This document shows positions 11,787 to 23,600 of a DNA stretch of 64,000 nt, piece by piece. Positions within the stretch are counted from its first letter, which is position 1. Each line of letters starts with the position of its first letter. A program made the translations under genes and the position numbers. This DNA is from Brachionus rotundiformis (taxonomy: Eukaryota > Rotifera > Eurotatoria > Ploima > Brachionidae), in NCBI GenBank assembly GCA_016802295.1, contig JAESIW010000180.1, positions 2,628,102 to 2,692,101 of the forward strand. The letters are read 5' to 3'. Under the pieces are notes generated by a model. It made no database searches. It was not told where the DNA came from and saw only the letters and a program-made list of their open reading frames with translations.

Positions 11787-12881
11787 TTTACCTACCAATG
11801 TATGACAATTTCTAATTGTTTGCAGCTTAATTTTAGCTTAAGATTTTAACCAAGAAAGTTAGAACTGAGATTATCTGAATTATTAAAATGAAACACAATG
11901 AATAAATTTGATTTCGACAAAGAATTTTTCATTCGATAAATCAAATTTATAATTATTTAAGAAAATACCGAATCAGCATGTTATTATAAAAATCAAAATT
12001 ATTATTCTTATTAAGTTTAGTTTTCAATTATTAATAGTTAAAATGAGTCCTGTTTGGGAATGCTGTAGCTTCAATCACTAAAGATTATAAAGTTTTTCAA
12101 GACAAGAATATTATTTGTTTGTTAGCTATAGTTAATTCAAAATAATTAAAATTATTTGAATATTTTTAAAAGCTTTTTTAAAATTGAATTAAATGAAAAT
12201 TTTGGATTCCAAAAAAGAATAGAATAAACTACCTCGTGAAATAGATCTTTGGATTATTATTTTAATTTTATTTTAAAATTTTTCCAGATTTTTTTTATTT
12301 TTCGAGATAAATATAATCTTGACATACAAGCATTATCATTTTCTCGATAGAAAGGAGGTTACAATTTATAAAAAAAATTTTGAAAATTTCTCTTCGATTG
12401 ATATCTTCATTGTTTAGAATTGCTTTTGTCATTTGTAAATAAATAAAGCATTTATCAAACAAAAGTACCTTGTTTATTATTGAAAAAATATAAAAAAAGC
12501 AACTTTTAAAAAATTCCATTAAAATAAAAAATTTAAATATATATTTATCAAATTTTTTGAACTGTCTAAGTTAAAATATTTACCATTTAGAATTTGACTT
12601 GGACTTGACTTTGACAAAAAATAGTACTTTGCTTATCGTGAAATTTTAAATCAAATTAAAAAAAATTTACATATATTATAATATTTTAATGGAAATTATA
12701 ATCATTTAGATTTAATAAAAAGCTCGAAATGAATTCACAAATTTTTAGATCAAATTATGTTCCTATGAAAATTTTTTTCAATTTTAATCAGATATTTGTC
12801 GAAAATTAGACATTTTTGCTATTTTGTACCATTTTTTCTTCGTCTTGTTTTTAACCTTGAAACTTTTCACCTTTATTTAAA
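11787..12881. other. Intergenic stretch upstream of the ACBD5-like gene
   Basis: This stretch is AT-rich with no supported gene. A 74-codon open frame on minus (12295-12519) has no family features and biased AT-type composition, so I do not call it. The proximal promoter of the downstream gene should be at its right end, but no clear TATA box is visible. Confidence 0.4.
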
Positions 12882-15086
12882 ATGTCAACTATCCAAGCAA
12901 TCATAAACAATGATAACATGTTTAAAAATCCTAAAATTAATACGCAACACAAAATAGATTCATTTTCAAATGGTTTTAGTCAAGCCGACGAGGTGAATCA
13001 CTCGGCTCATATGTATCCAAAAAACCTTGAAGAACAATTTAGAGCAGCATGCGAAACTATTCAAAGTTTGCCAAAAAATGGTATTTTTTGAGTTAAATAT
13101 CAAAGCACTACTAAAATTACTTAAATTAAGGTCCATTTCAGCCATCTAATGAAATGCTACTAAAATTCTATGGTTATTTCAAACAGGCTACTGTGGGTCC
13201 ATGTAGAACGTCCAGACCTGGAATATTCAAAGTTGTCGAAAGAGCTAAATATGACGCTTGGTATTCGGTAAAAGACTTGACCAAAGAGCAAGCTATGCAA
13301 GGATATTTAGATGAAATCAAAAAAATTATTGAAACAATGCCTCACAATGAGTTTGTACAAAAATTGATCAAAATTATTGGACCTTTTTACGAATTTGTTG
13401 ATGAAAAAAACCAGACAATTGATCCCAGTGATGTCGAAATCAACCAAAATGACCAAGATGATGATGACGAAAAGGAAACTGTTATAGAGAACAAAAACTA
13501 TGTGCTAAAAAGTTCATCATTTAAACCAATTAGTAATGGCTTGGCAACAGGCTGTAGCATTGAACATGAACAAAATGGTCTATCTAATGTAAATAATGTT
13601 ATTTTAAAAAAATGTGAAGAAAAAAATGGCATAACAAATGGAAAGCCAAGTATTGAAAAAAAGTCAAATGGATACCACGTATATCAATCAAATGAAATTA
13701 CTTCAGGTTTTTATAATTTTAATTTTTTTTTTAAATAGATCATAAATAAATTTTAATTTTTTTGAAAATAGAAGATGATGATGAAGATTTTTGTGATACA
13801 TCAGATTACATCAGTGAACAGGTAAACCATCAAAATTATTTTTTTAAACACTTAAATTTTAATTAAAATCACGTCTATCGTTTTAATTTCATTTTCTATG
13901 ATATATTGATAAAAAAAAATCATCAGTATTATTATTTATGATCTAAGTTAATTTAATTTTTTGTATAAATTAATTCAATTAATTTAAATTGATTGTAAAT
14001 GTAAGTTTGGATTCAAGAATTACTTTCTTATTTATCAAAAGATAAAAAGTCACTTTATAAAGCTTGATTTAGATGTCTTAATAACTTAATAATTAAATAG
14101 AAAATTAATAAAAGTTTCCATATTGAATAGTTTACTCTTTAAATTTAAGAGGCATTGAATAACCAAGCTTTCATTTAATTCTTTAATTAATAAGTTAACT
14201 ATTTTTAAATTCATATTACTTTTTCCAAAATTTTGAATTGTATTTTTATTGACTTTATTTTTTTCAAAGGAAATTCTTATTCAGAAGCAAAAACAAGAAA
14301 ATAAATCAGATTTAGAACCGGTTAATAATAGAGATTATAATTATAATAAAGTTTCGAACAAATTGAATGGCAAAGAGTGTAATGGTCATGAGAAATTTGA
14401 CATAATCAACCACAGCCAAGACCTTGAAGTCAATCACGTAATGAATAATACTTCAAATTTTGCACTTGGAAACGAGTCAAAGTTTAATCCAATTATTCAT
14501 AAATTTGGAGGTGAAATGAATAGTCCTCCAGGAAATCTTCCTTATAGCTCTCATAATCAAGCAAGGTTTTCTAGGCCCGGATCAAGCCAATCGATCGGAT
14601 ATGGTCCGAGTAGATTTGGTCAAGGTTCAGGTCAAAACCACGGATCCGGAGGTGGAATGGGGGGAGGTGGACAAGGAAACGAAAATTTTCTTGTACAAGA
14701 CACAAATAGACAAATACTTCTTATTCTTCTTCGGCTACAGCAGGATACTAGTAATGTTTTGACTCGATTAAGCTATTTGGAATCATCAGTGTTGTCTCTT
14801 CAAGTATGTAAAGATAAAATTTAATTAAAAAAAGTCTAGATCAAAAAATTTATTCCATTAGAGTAATAAATACGAAAATGGACTCCAAATAAATGACCAA
14901 GTACAATCAGCTTTTTCTGTAGTTTCATCACCCCAAAACAGAACCAGAAAATCGTCAAGTTCTTTTGGATTTTTGGGAGATATGTTAAAAAATATCGATT
15001 GGAAGACAGTTGCTGTGTCTATTATGTGGCCTTTTATAATAAGACTTGTTTTTTTTATCCTAAAAAAAATGAGATTAATAGCGTAA
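12882..15086 (+). CDS. ACBD5: ACBD5-like tail-anchored acyl-CoA-binding protein
   Basis: Five exons (12882-13080, 13131-13706, 13772-13821, 14270-14803, 14862-15086) give about 527 residues, close to vertebrate ACBD5. Residues about 45-135 form an acyl-CoA-binding domain, with LPKNGPFQPSNEMLLKFYGY followed by FKQATVGPC and KYDAWYSVKDLTKEQAM. Exon 3 encodes an acidic stretch with DEDFCDTSDYISEQ (residues about 262-275) that resembles the FFAT-like VAP-binding motif of ACBD5. A Gly-rich linker, a Leu-rich amphipathic or coiled-coil segment near the end of exon 4, and a C-terminal membrane segment (VAVSIMWPFIIRLVFFIL) followed by basic residues complete the layout. In this family the protein tethers peroxisomes to the ER and feeds very-long-chain acyl-CoA to peroxisomal oxidation. 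ACBD4 is the alternative name; length and FFAT position favour ACBD5. Confidence 0.92.
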
Positions 15087-15731
15087 GCTTAAGAAAATTA
15101 TTAATAAATTAATTTAAAAAAATTTTTCTTAAAGGAAATTCCGAAAACCAAAATAATTTTTGGCAATGATACATTTTAAAATTTTCAATTGAATTTAATT
15201 GGAGTTTAATGAAGTTTTCGTTTTTAATCAAAAATATTATTTAAAAAATTTATTTTTTAAAAACTCTATTTTTAATAAAAACTTAAGACTTGATTTTGGT
15301 TCTTTTTTAGAAATGCTATTTTTTGTATCAAAATTTTAAAGTAATCCATTATTTATGATTTAAAAAACGAAAATATTTTTGTAAATTTTATTTAAAAAAT
15401 TATGTTTTGTACAATTTACTTTTTTTCTCTATAATAGTGCCTTTACAAAGTGTTACAATTAAGGTTCAATTAAAACATAAAAATCATTTACTTTTAGTTA
15501 GACTTTTATTATACCGAGACAAAATCGAAAAGTATTTATAAACTTAGTATAATAAATTGCTTTTAGATCTTTATTTGATTACTACAAACTTAAAAATTTA
15601 TTCATTATTTATTCAAAATTTTAATATCTTATTTTGATAGAATAAAATAAACCGCAAATGATTATTTTTAAAATGACTTATTGTTTTTAACATGTTTCAT
15701 TAACATTTGTGGTATTATATCTAGCTTTTTT
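15087..15731. other. Intergenic stretch between convergent genes
   Basis: This is the shared 3' region of the ACBD5-like gene (plus) and the small secreted protein gene (minus). It is AT-rich with several AATAAA-like hexamers, and no coding signal was found. Confidence 0.45.
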
Positions 15732-16044
15732 CATCTAATTATTTGATTTAAAATACCATGTTTCCCAATGGTATCTTGTGGTTTCGGTGGTATCTTAATT
15801 TTTTGTTTAAAACGAATCTTTTTTAAAATTTGGCTGTTTTCATACACCACTCTCAAACAATATTGATAAGAATAACCTTGCGTCAAGCAAATAGCGAAAT
15901 TCTTGATGTCATCATTTTCGCTAATCCATGTAAAACTTTCCCCTATGAATCAAATTAATTTTTAATTTTTTAATAAAAAAAAATACCATTTTTGAGACTC
16001 AAAGCCAAGAACAAAATTACCAAAATTTTGGACCACTTTATCAT
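15732..16044 (-). CDS. Small secreted protein, family unknown
   Basis: Two exons (16044-15987, then 15942-15732) with an intron of 44 bases join in frame to about 89 residues. The first exon is almost exactly a signal peptide (MIKWSKILVILFLALSLKNG). The mature part is short, has two cysteines about 15 residues apart (FAICLTQG, YQYCLRVV) that could form one disulfide, and ends in a basic, Pro-containing tail (KIPPKPQDTIGK). I do not recognise the family. A secreted peptide or a small extracellular binding protein are both possible. Evidence for the gene is the clean signal peptide, the consensus splice sites and the preserved frame. No homologue is claimed. Confidence 0.6.
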
Positions 16045-16785
16045 TTCTATTTGATTTATTGTTTACTTGAAATATTATATTTTTTAATTTTCAATGATTT
16101 AAAATTTCGTTTCATATTATAGTTTAGAATTTTAATTAAAATTCTTTAATGCATCAAAACCAAGATAAATCTAACTTTTAATTATTTGTTCAGTTATGTT
16201 AAAAAAAGGTGGAAAACTATTGTTATATGCTTAACATCAATTTAAAAAATTGTATCCTCAATTACTTTACCTAACTTTTACGTCTTTTGAAAAAAAATTC
16301 TGATATTTTATCAAAATTTAGATTTATTTAGATAAGATTAGATAATTTAGATAAGCCACATTTCAGAGCGTTTAATAAATCAATTCCGCCATTTTATAAA
16401 AAAAATAATCATCTAAAGTTTTTTTAAAAAATATGTCTAAAAGTTGAATTTTTAAAGTTTATTGAATCAAAAAAATTAACGCCAGAATAATTTAATTTTA
16501 AAATAAATTGGAAACTAAAAAATCGATCATAAAGCCGGTAATAAAAAAAAAGAGAAAAACATATAAAAAAGTTAAAATTTTACAAAAAATCGATGAAGAA
16601 TTCTCAAAACAAAAATATCATTAAAAAAATTACATTTGGATGAGTTGTAGTTCTAAACATTAGCCCAGAAACTCCAAGTTTCTAAACATTATTGCTTTCG
16701 GAATCAAGCTCTTTTAATTCTAATCCAAATTTACCTGGATATAATGTCTAGATTTTTTTTGCTGATTCATCATTAATTTTAAATC
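16045..16785. other. Intergenic stretch, no gene seen
   Basis: This lies between the start of the small secreted protein gene and the stop of DNTTIP1, both on minus, and must hold the promoter of the former and the terminator of the latter. It is AT-rich and has no reading frame worth calling. Confidence 0.45.
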
Positions 16786-17841
16786 TTAAACAAACTTTGA
16801 ATTTTTAATGTTGTAGTTTTTGTTTAATTTATTTAAAATAAATTCAGGTAAAGTGAATGACTTCAATTTTTTAAATATTAAATCTCTTTCATCTTGAGTA
16901 TCATTTGACTCTTGTCTATTATCATTAGTTGTTTCATTTTGTGTAATATTTGAATTAATTTTAAAATTGTTTTTAAATAAATCTTGTATATCGTCAAGCA
17001 ACAGAATATTACACTTGATATTTCTTCTTTTTATGATTTGATTTTCGCTTAGCCACTGACGATCATGCTGGTCGGCTTCGTAGCGGAATAAATTCGGAAA
17101 TCTTGCATAAATGCTCTTCGGGTTGATTGAATCATTGAGTGTTGCTGAACTGTTTGAGTCCTCAGAGTTAACCTCATAGAACTGCTGCTGAATTTGGATG
17201 AAGACATCATTGACATTTTTGCCAAGGACAAATTTGGTCTTCAGATCAAACAGGAATTCTTTTTTCTCATTTTTTTCGTCACCACAGACCTTATTCTCAC
17301 TTGACAAGTTCTTGCATTTCTTCCGCACTGATTCATCTGAAAGATCTGAACAGAAATCATCGCTTGATTCGCTGTGCAATTTGCGTTTAATTGGCTCATC
17401 AAGAGTGGAATTTTTACTTTCTGGATCGTAAATGCTTTTTTTGGCATCTTCAATCAGACTGAGAATAATAACAAGCATATCTTCCTCTGATATTTTAGAA
17501 TCATTTTTATTATGATTAAAGTTTTTAACAGCCGGATAGATAAAATTCTTTTGAAAAACAAAATTAAATTTTAAATAATGAAAAAAAACTATAAATACTT
17601 GTTTGATTTTATCAACCAGTTGCTTAATCTCTTCATTAAATACTAATTGGATATTTTGTTTCAGAATTTGAATGCATTTATCTGAGTTATTTAAGCTTTC
17701 AGATCTGAAAAAAAATATTTTTAATTTATCTAAATTAAAATATTTTAAATATAAAGTTTACTTGACTCGTTGCATAATTACTGAAAATTGCCTTTTGGCT
17801 ATTGGAGATATGTTTGGTGGATAATTATTTAAATTAATCAT
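16786..17841 (-). CDS. DNTTIP1: DNTTIP1-like subunit of the MiDAC deacetylase complex
   Basis: Three exons (17841-17762, 17704-17599, 17547-16786) join in frame to about 315 residues. The N-terminal part, with RQFSVIMQRVK and QLVFNEEIKQLVDKIKQ, corresponds to the dimerisation and HDAC-binding region. The middle is a charged low-complexity linker with a KRKL-type nuclear signal. The C-terminal part has TKFVLGKNVNDVF, then IYARFPNLFRYEADQHDRQW, a LLLDDIQDL block and KSFTLPEFILNKL. These blocks line up one after another with the SKI/SNO-like DNA-binding C-terminal domain of vertebrate DNTTIP1. The family protein scaffolds HDAC1/2 with MIDEAS in the mitotic deacetylase complex. The start used is the first in-frame ATG of the first recognised exon; similarity begins just upstream of it (LPFNVR), so an earlier 5' exon may be missing. 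Confidence 0.85.
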
Positions 17842-18196
17842 TCTAACGTTGAATGGAAGTTTCTTTTTTTAATGAAAATAATTAATTTAAGATATTTTTT
17901 GAATTTTAAAACTGAACAAATAAAAATAATTCTTATTTTTTTAATTATTTATGAGGTTTTATGCATAAAACTGACACTTTTAAGTTGTATTAGATTCAAA
18001 ATAATGACCTAACCAATGAAGAATTTTAGCCATAAAACTCAAAATATTATACCATTTCATAAATTATCAAATAAACATTTTGAAAAAATATTTATTGAAA
18101 TTTTTAAACAAATGATTTATTGATTTAAAAAATTTTCATAAATACATTTTTATCTATAAAATTTGCTTCAAAAATCGATAAAATTAAAAAATATAC

Positions 18197-18289
18197 TTAG
18201 ATGGAGCAATTATTTGATGTGCCAATGGATTGTTAAATAAAATTGATTTATCTTTATCCAAAAATAAAATAAGTCCTTTATTGAAGCGC
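18197..18289 (-). CDS. Candidate internal exon, protein unknown
   Basis: A 93-base segment has an acceptor (aaatag) on one side and a donor (gtatat) on the other. It encodes, in one frame, a protein-like stretch RFNKGLILFLDKDKSILFNN followed by PLAHQIIAPSK. The composition looks like real coding sequence and unlike the poly-Lys/Asn/Ile noise of the surroundings. It could belong to a 5' exon of DNTTIP1 or a 3' exon of the Asn-rich gene upstream, but I could not connect it in frame to either with confidence, and I do not recognise the protein. Confidence 0.3.
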
Positions 18290-18916
18290 CTATTTGATCC
18301 ATAATTTATCTTTAAAGAATTTACTTGACATTATATTCTTAAAAAAGAAATCACGCCTCAAAATTAATTCAAATTTCATTTTAAAACCAATTTTGCCAAT
18401 TATCAAAAAAAAAAATATATCTCCAGACAGTTTTTTTTTAAATAAGATAACATTTAAATTCTTAATAATTCCATTAAACGGACTATTTTAAGAATTTATT
18501 TGTTTTCTGTAGCACTTTCTTTGCTCCATGCCCTGGATCTCGCTCTCTCTTTTCTTATGTATATTTTTTTAATTTTTGGAGCTAAAAAATAATCTTAAAA
18601 GAGAGAAAAATTGTCAAAAAATTATCCTTGAATTTATATTTTTCTTTATTTTCTGATTTTAAATTATTTCCATTCAATTTGGCATATTCTTGATAATATT
18701 ATAATATTTTTTTATTTTAAATTGCTAACTGGGATAATTTTTAAGGCTCTGATAAATAAAAATATCAAAAACTTAATTGCTTTCTTCCTTTTTTATTCAA
18801 CCAAAAAAAACTAAATAACTTATTTCTCTTCATTTGTGTTTTAGCATTACCTAAACAATTTTCAAATGCATAAATTAACAAAATATACTAAAATTTTTTA
18901 TCAATAGTCAATTTTT

Positions 18917-19843
18917 TTAAATTGAATATAAAACAAAAAACATTTTTTTACTTACAAAATTTTTATTTTTATTCTCGCACAAATTTTTCCCATGAAAGTC
19001 ATTTTGTATTTTTGATTTATCTTTCTCGGTTGAAAATTTATCTGTAAATACTTTTTGTGTATCATTTTGTAATTTATTATGTACTTGGTTTGTAGATAAT
19101 TTAGTATGAGCAAGTTCAGTCTTATGGCAAATTGGTAAAACAGGTATTGGTTTTTTAATTTGTACTTTATCATTCAAGTCGTTCAACTTGGATGGTTTGG
19201 AATCAAGGTTTAACGCAGCTCTTTTCTCTAAAGTATTATAAATGATATAATTTTCGTTTTTTGTCTTGTAATTATCAATTGGTTGAAAAAAATTTTCGTT
19301 GTTTGAATCAGCTTTTTTATCATCTAGCTTATTTTTTACTTGATTGACCGGATCTTGATTTTTTGAGTTTTTGTTTTGCTGTTTGTGTCGTAAACGAGCT
19401 GGTTGATTGATACAACGATGGGACGGACTAAGACTTTTCGATCGAGTGGGTGTTGTAGGAATATTGAGCGCCGATTCTTGGTTATTTGCCAATGTCAATT
19501 GAGGTCCATTGAAGTTTGAATAAGGAAATTGGCTTTGGAGACCATTGAGACCATTTAGATGCTTGTTGCTGTGAGCAGAGTTTAAAAAAACACCTAGATT
19601 ATTATACAGAGTATCATTCGAATGGAAAAAAGTTGGACTTGCTGATTTTCTGCCAGGAGTCAGAACAGCAGATGGAGAATGAGTTGTATTGTGATTAGTC
19701 CGACCATTAAAGTTATTTGTATTGCCAAGAGTAAGATATCCGTTTGCATTTGTCAAGTTTCGGTTCGATTCATTGAATCCATTAGATAATTTATTAGACT
19801 GAAATTGTAGAGCATTGTAGGTATAATTATTGAACTGAGGCAT
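18917..19843 (-). CDS. Asn/Ser-rich low-complexity protein, function unknown
   Basis: An open frame of 308 codons starts at MPQFNNYTYNALQ. The sequence is rich in Asn, Ser, Thr and Lys, without predicted globular domains. It contains Ser/Pro and Thr/Pro sites typical of proline-directed phosphorylation (TPTRSKSLSPSHR, HSPSAVLTPGRKSASP) and an arginine-containing basic stretch. A strong donor (gtaagt) at 18955 suggests the frame is spliced there, and a possible last exon lies around 18515-18585 (ARSRAWSKES), but the join is unproven. No transmembrane or signal segment is seen. It may be an intrinsically disordered nuclear or cytoplasmic regulator. I do not recognise a family. Confidence 0.55.
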   Translation of the reverse strand: MPQFNNYTYNALQFQSNKLSNGFNESNRNLTNANGYLTLGNTNNFNGRTNHNTTHSPSAVLTPGRKSASPTFFHSNDTLYNNLGVFLNSAHSNKHLNGLNGLQSQFPYSNFNGPQLTLANNQESALNIPTTPTRSKSLSPSHRCINQPARLRHKQQNKNSKNQDPVNQVKNKLDDKKADSNNENFFQPIDNYKTKNENYIIYNTLEKRAALNLDSKPSKLNDLNDKVQIKKPIPVLPICHKTELAHTKLSTNQVHNKLQNDTQKVFTDKFSTEKDKSKIQNDFHGKNLCENKNKNFVSKKMFFVLYSI

Positions 19844-20647
19844 TTAAATTAAAACAAATCTTAAAATGTAGGAATTTTTAAAAATTAAATAATAATTATA
19901 AAAATTATCGAAACAATAATAGATTTAAATTAATTTAATTACTACGCTTGAAGGTATTTTTTAACTTTATAAGGACATAAAATGTAAAAGAAAAATTTTG
20001 AATTTTAGTAAAATATTAGTTATTCAATAACAAGTATAAAAGTTGTGTATGATAATTTTATTTTAAATTTCTAATCTCATTAATTAATCACATTTTTTTG
20101 TTAACGAATAATCAACTTTATATTTTTTTAAATAGTAAAACATTTTTCCATAGATACTTAATTTGGCGTCTTGATTGCTTAATTAACATTAATATTGAAT
20201 GAAATTATTCTTTTTTCAAATAGTAAATCTTTGAGCCTTTTGTTTTTTAAAAATAATGTTAATTTTTTATCGATCCATTTAAAAATTCTCTCTAATTTTT
20301 ATTTATCCTTCTAAGTAAAATATATCTATTGCTAAAATTTAAAAAGTAGACGAATTTTTTATTTAAATCCAATGACGTCAAATATTCTATTTAATTTTTG
20401 TCTATCAAATCTGATTTTATTCCAATTAATAAATATTTTTTCAAACAAGAAATTTTAATTACTTTATAAAAATTATTCAAATAAAAGGTTTTTAAACCTT
20501 TAAAAAAAGACTTTAAATAAAAAATTAAACGATCAATTTTATTGATTAGTCGATTCAAAATTTTATTTTTATAATTAAAAATTAAATCTATTTATAAGAA
20601 TAATTACAATATTTGTGCATTAGTAAAATTTATACAAAGAATCTTAT
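19844..20647. other. Intergenic stretch, no gene seen
   Basis: This lies between the stop of ANAPC4 and the start of the Asn-rich protein, both on minus. It is AT-rich with no reading frame or repeat of note. Confidence 0.45.
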
Positions 20648-23600
20648 TTATATTGTATCAGGTTGATTGTCTTTTTGTAAATTAATACTTTGATTTTCAT
20701 TTTGGTTAGCAGTAATAATCATTCCTGCACCATTGGCTTGTTTACCATTGAAAAAAGTTGATATATCGCTCGATTCACTGACAAAGTTGTCTTCTGATTC
20801 CAAATCATCGTCGTCGTCTTCGTCGTAGTCGAAGTTCTTTTTTCTTTTTCCTCTGAAAAGACTTGACGAAGTGTTGCTGTTTGCGTCATAATTTACAGCT
20901 GTCGAAGAGCTACCAATTGTTGCAGCAGTGCTGGAGCATATGCTGTTTGCTACTGAGCAAGTTGATCCGGCCGATTGATGCTTGGAAAATTGTTTAAAGA
21001 CTAAATTGGTTTTGCTATCAAAAGCTTTATTATCTGGCATATTAAACTCGTCTTCATTGTTGCCATTTTTAGGCTGATAGGCCTCTATAGATGCCACTTG
21101 TTCCTCGTTATCTGCACTATCTGTGTCATTTTCTTCCATTGCCTCGTCATCTTCATCGTCAACTTCCAATTCGAAAATTTTCACTCTATTCTTCTGAGAT
21201 GATAGCAAAGCCGCTACTTTCCGCGAGCTACTTACACACAAGCAGCTACTCTTGAGCTTTTTGATGAATTTTAGAATAGAAGTGGCACTTAGCTTTTCTG
21301 CCTTTATCATTAGTAGATTGGTTTCACGTGGTGATTTGGTATTCTCCGAATAGCTTGTTACTTCAATCAAGTCACTTGAGGAGCTCGACGGAGTTGGCTG
21401 CAAATTCAACTGAATCAAATAAGTGTTCGAAGTTGTTTTTGTGTCTGTGCCAAGCAAGGTTATACTGTTTTCTCCGTAAATATAAACATCTTGAAGTGAA
21501 CTAGAATAGAATTAATTATTATGTAAATTTTAATTAATTTGTATTTTAGATAAAATTACATCTGAGATAAATCAATCGTATGAGAAGATAAGTTCAAAAT
21601 ATATGCCTTAACTTCAGGATCACTAAAAATATAAATTATAAAATCATTAATATCTAAATATCAAATTCTAATAACAAAAAAATTATTTTTGTTTTCAAAT
21701 ATAAATTAACTAATAATAAATAATGAATGAAAATGCAAAAACCGACCTGCTCACTTGATGCTTTAATATATAGCATTCATTATTGGTCTTGGCCATAAGA
21801 AGGCCAGTTATCATGGTATTTTGAATGCATTTATATGACATAATCATTTCGTCCGCACTTGAAAATTAATCTAATTAAACTTTTTCAGCCAATTTTATTA
21901 AAGGAACAAACTCTTGAGTGGAGTTAAATTTGTGAATGTTATATTGTTTAATAAAAGAGAATGGTTGTTGACTACTAATCGCCTGAGATTTAAAGCAATC
22001 ATTTAAAGTTTGTTTGAATTCCTCAAAACATCCGATTAAGGATTTTTCCTTTTTGTTTAAATAAAGATATTGATTTTCTACAAATAATTAAAAATATATA
22101 ATTAGAAATTTAAGATGATTACAACACCCAATTTAAACCTTTTTGATTCAATTTATTTTTCAAAAATGTTTGCCAATTGTTATCTTCGCTCACTGGTACC
22201 TTAAGATTATCATGCTTCAAGTACTGTCCAACTTTTTCCATATTGATGGTCTGAGCATCTTTGAAAGTATTTTGAATAAAATCTAAAATAGAATTTTCCA
22301 TTTCTTCATTGAACTATTTATATGAAATAAAAATCATTTCCGATTTGGTTTATCTTCGAGCGATTCTTTACGCCTTTGCATTTAAGTCCGCAGTGTAAAG
22401 ATTTGCTCTTAGGTTAAAATATTACCCGAATCATATCCGTCGCCGACTGATCATCTCCTAAATGAATGATGCCTATTAATTAAATGGAAGTATTTATTAT
22501 ATAATTGTAGCCAAGTCATAAATAGTCTCACTTGCATGCAACCATTTGAAAAATATTTTTATTTCGCGCATATTTTGTTCTATAACGCTTAAAATAAAAA
22601 TTATATAATCTTATAAACAAATTAACATTTCGATTTTTCATTTTGCTCAGAGGGACATTAAATCTTTGCTTGGAAGAATATTTGCTTGTATCTAATCAAG
22701 ACTTGGAAAATTAAATTTTAGACTTCCTTTTCTTTGACTAAAATTAATCTTAGTAGGTTTCAGACATTTTTTAAATTTTTATTTAATGCTGACTTATCTA
22801 TCATCTGAAAAATTATAAACCTTCAAAATTTTATTTTTTGCTAAGGTATTAAACAAAATTAATTTAAGATATTAAAAAAATCCTACTCATGATATCTGAT
22901 AGGAAAAATTTAAGACAATATCAGTTTTATTTTGTATAATTGATAAAAATTTAATTCTTTTGAAAGATATCAAAATTAGAATATAATTTAGACCAATTAA
23001 AAATATACAAATAAAAAACGAATTTAGCAATTTTATTTGATTTTTTAAGAGTTTTTAATTAAGTTAAATTTTTGATATATTAAAATCATTAAAATTATTC
23101 AATTAAGTTTTAAAATATCAGAATCTTTTAGTGCATCTTTTTTATTCTAAATTAATGATAAGTAAACTAGAACAGAGTTCATAATTTGGAAAAAAAATGA
23201 ATACCATGTGTTACCAATTATAAAATGAGTACTCAATTTTTAATTTTTAAATTAAGTTAATATTATTTTCTTAATTAAAAAACAACAATTCCATTTAATC
23301 TTTATTTTTGTTATTGGAATGTTAATAAGAATTTCTTTTTTCGAAACCTAAGAAAATTTTTCAAATTGGTACTGCTATTTAGCAATCTTATTTTTATAAT
23401 ATCTCGAAACAAAAATAACTGATAAAAAAATAAATAAAATAAAAATCTAGTTTAAGTTTTTAAAAATTTTAAAAACACAATAAAATTTTTAATTTCTTGA
23501 GGACTTATTTTTAAACAAAGTTTAACTTACGAATTTAGCTCCTGGGCTTTTAAAATAAGAGCGGCGCAATTATTTAACACATCTTTATAATAATCAATAT

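Noticed and set aside
12295..12519. Open frame of 74 codons on minus
   Set aside because: Composition is AT-driven (Phe, Ile, Lys, Asn), there is no similarity and no splice context.
17049..17453. Several open frames overlapping DNTTIP1 on both strands
   Set aside because: They are other-frame readings of the third DNTTIP1 exon, whose own frame carries the conserved blocks.
18294..18491. Open frame of 65 codons on plus
   Set aside because: It is opposite to possible minus-strand exons and is rich in Ile, Lys and Leu without any motif.
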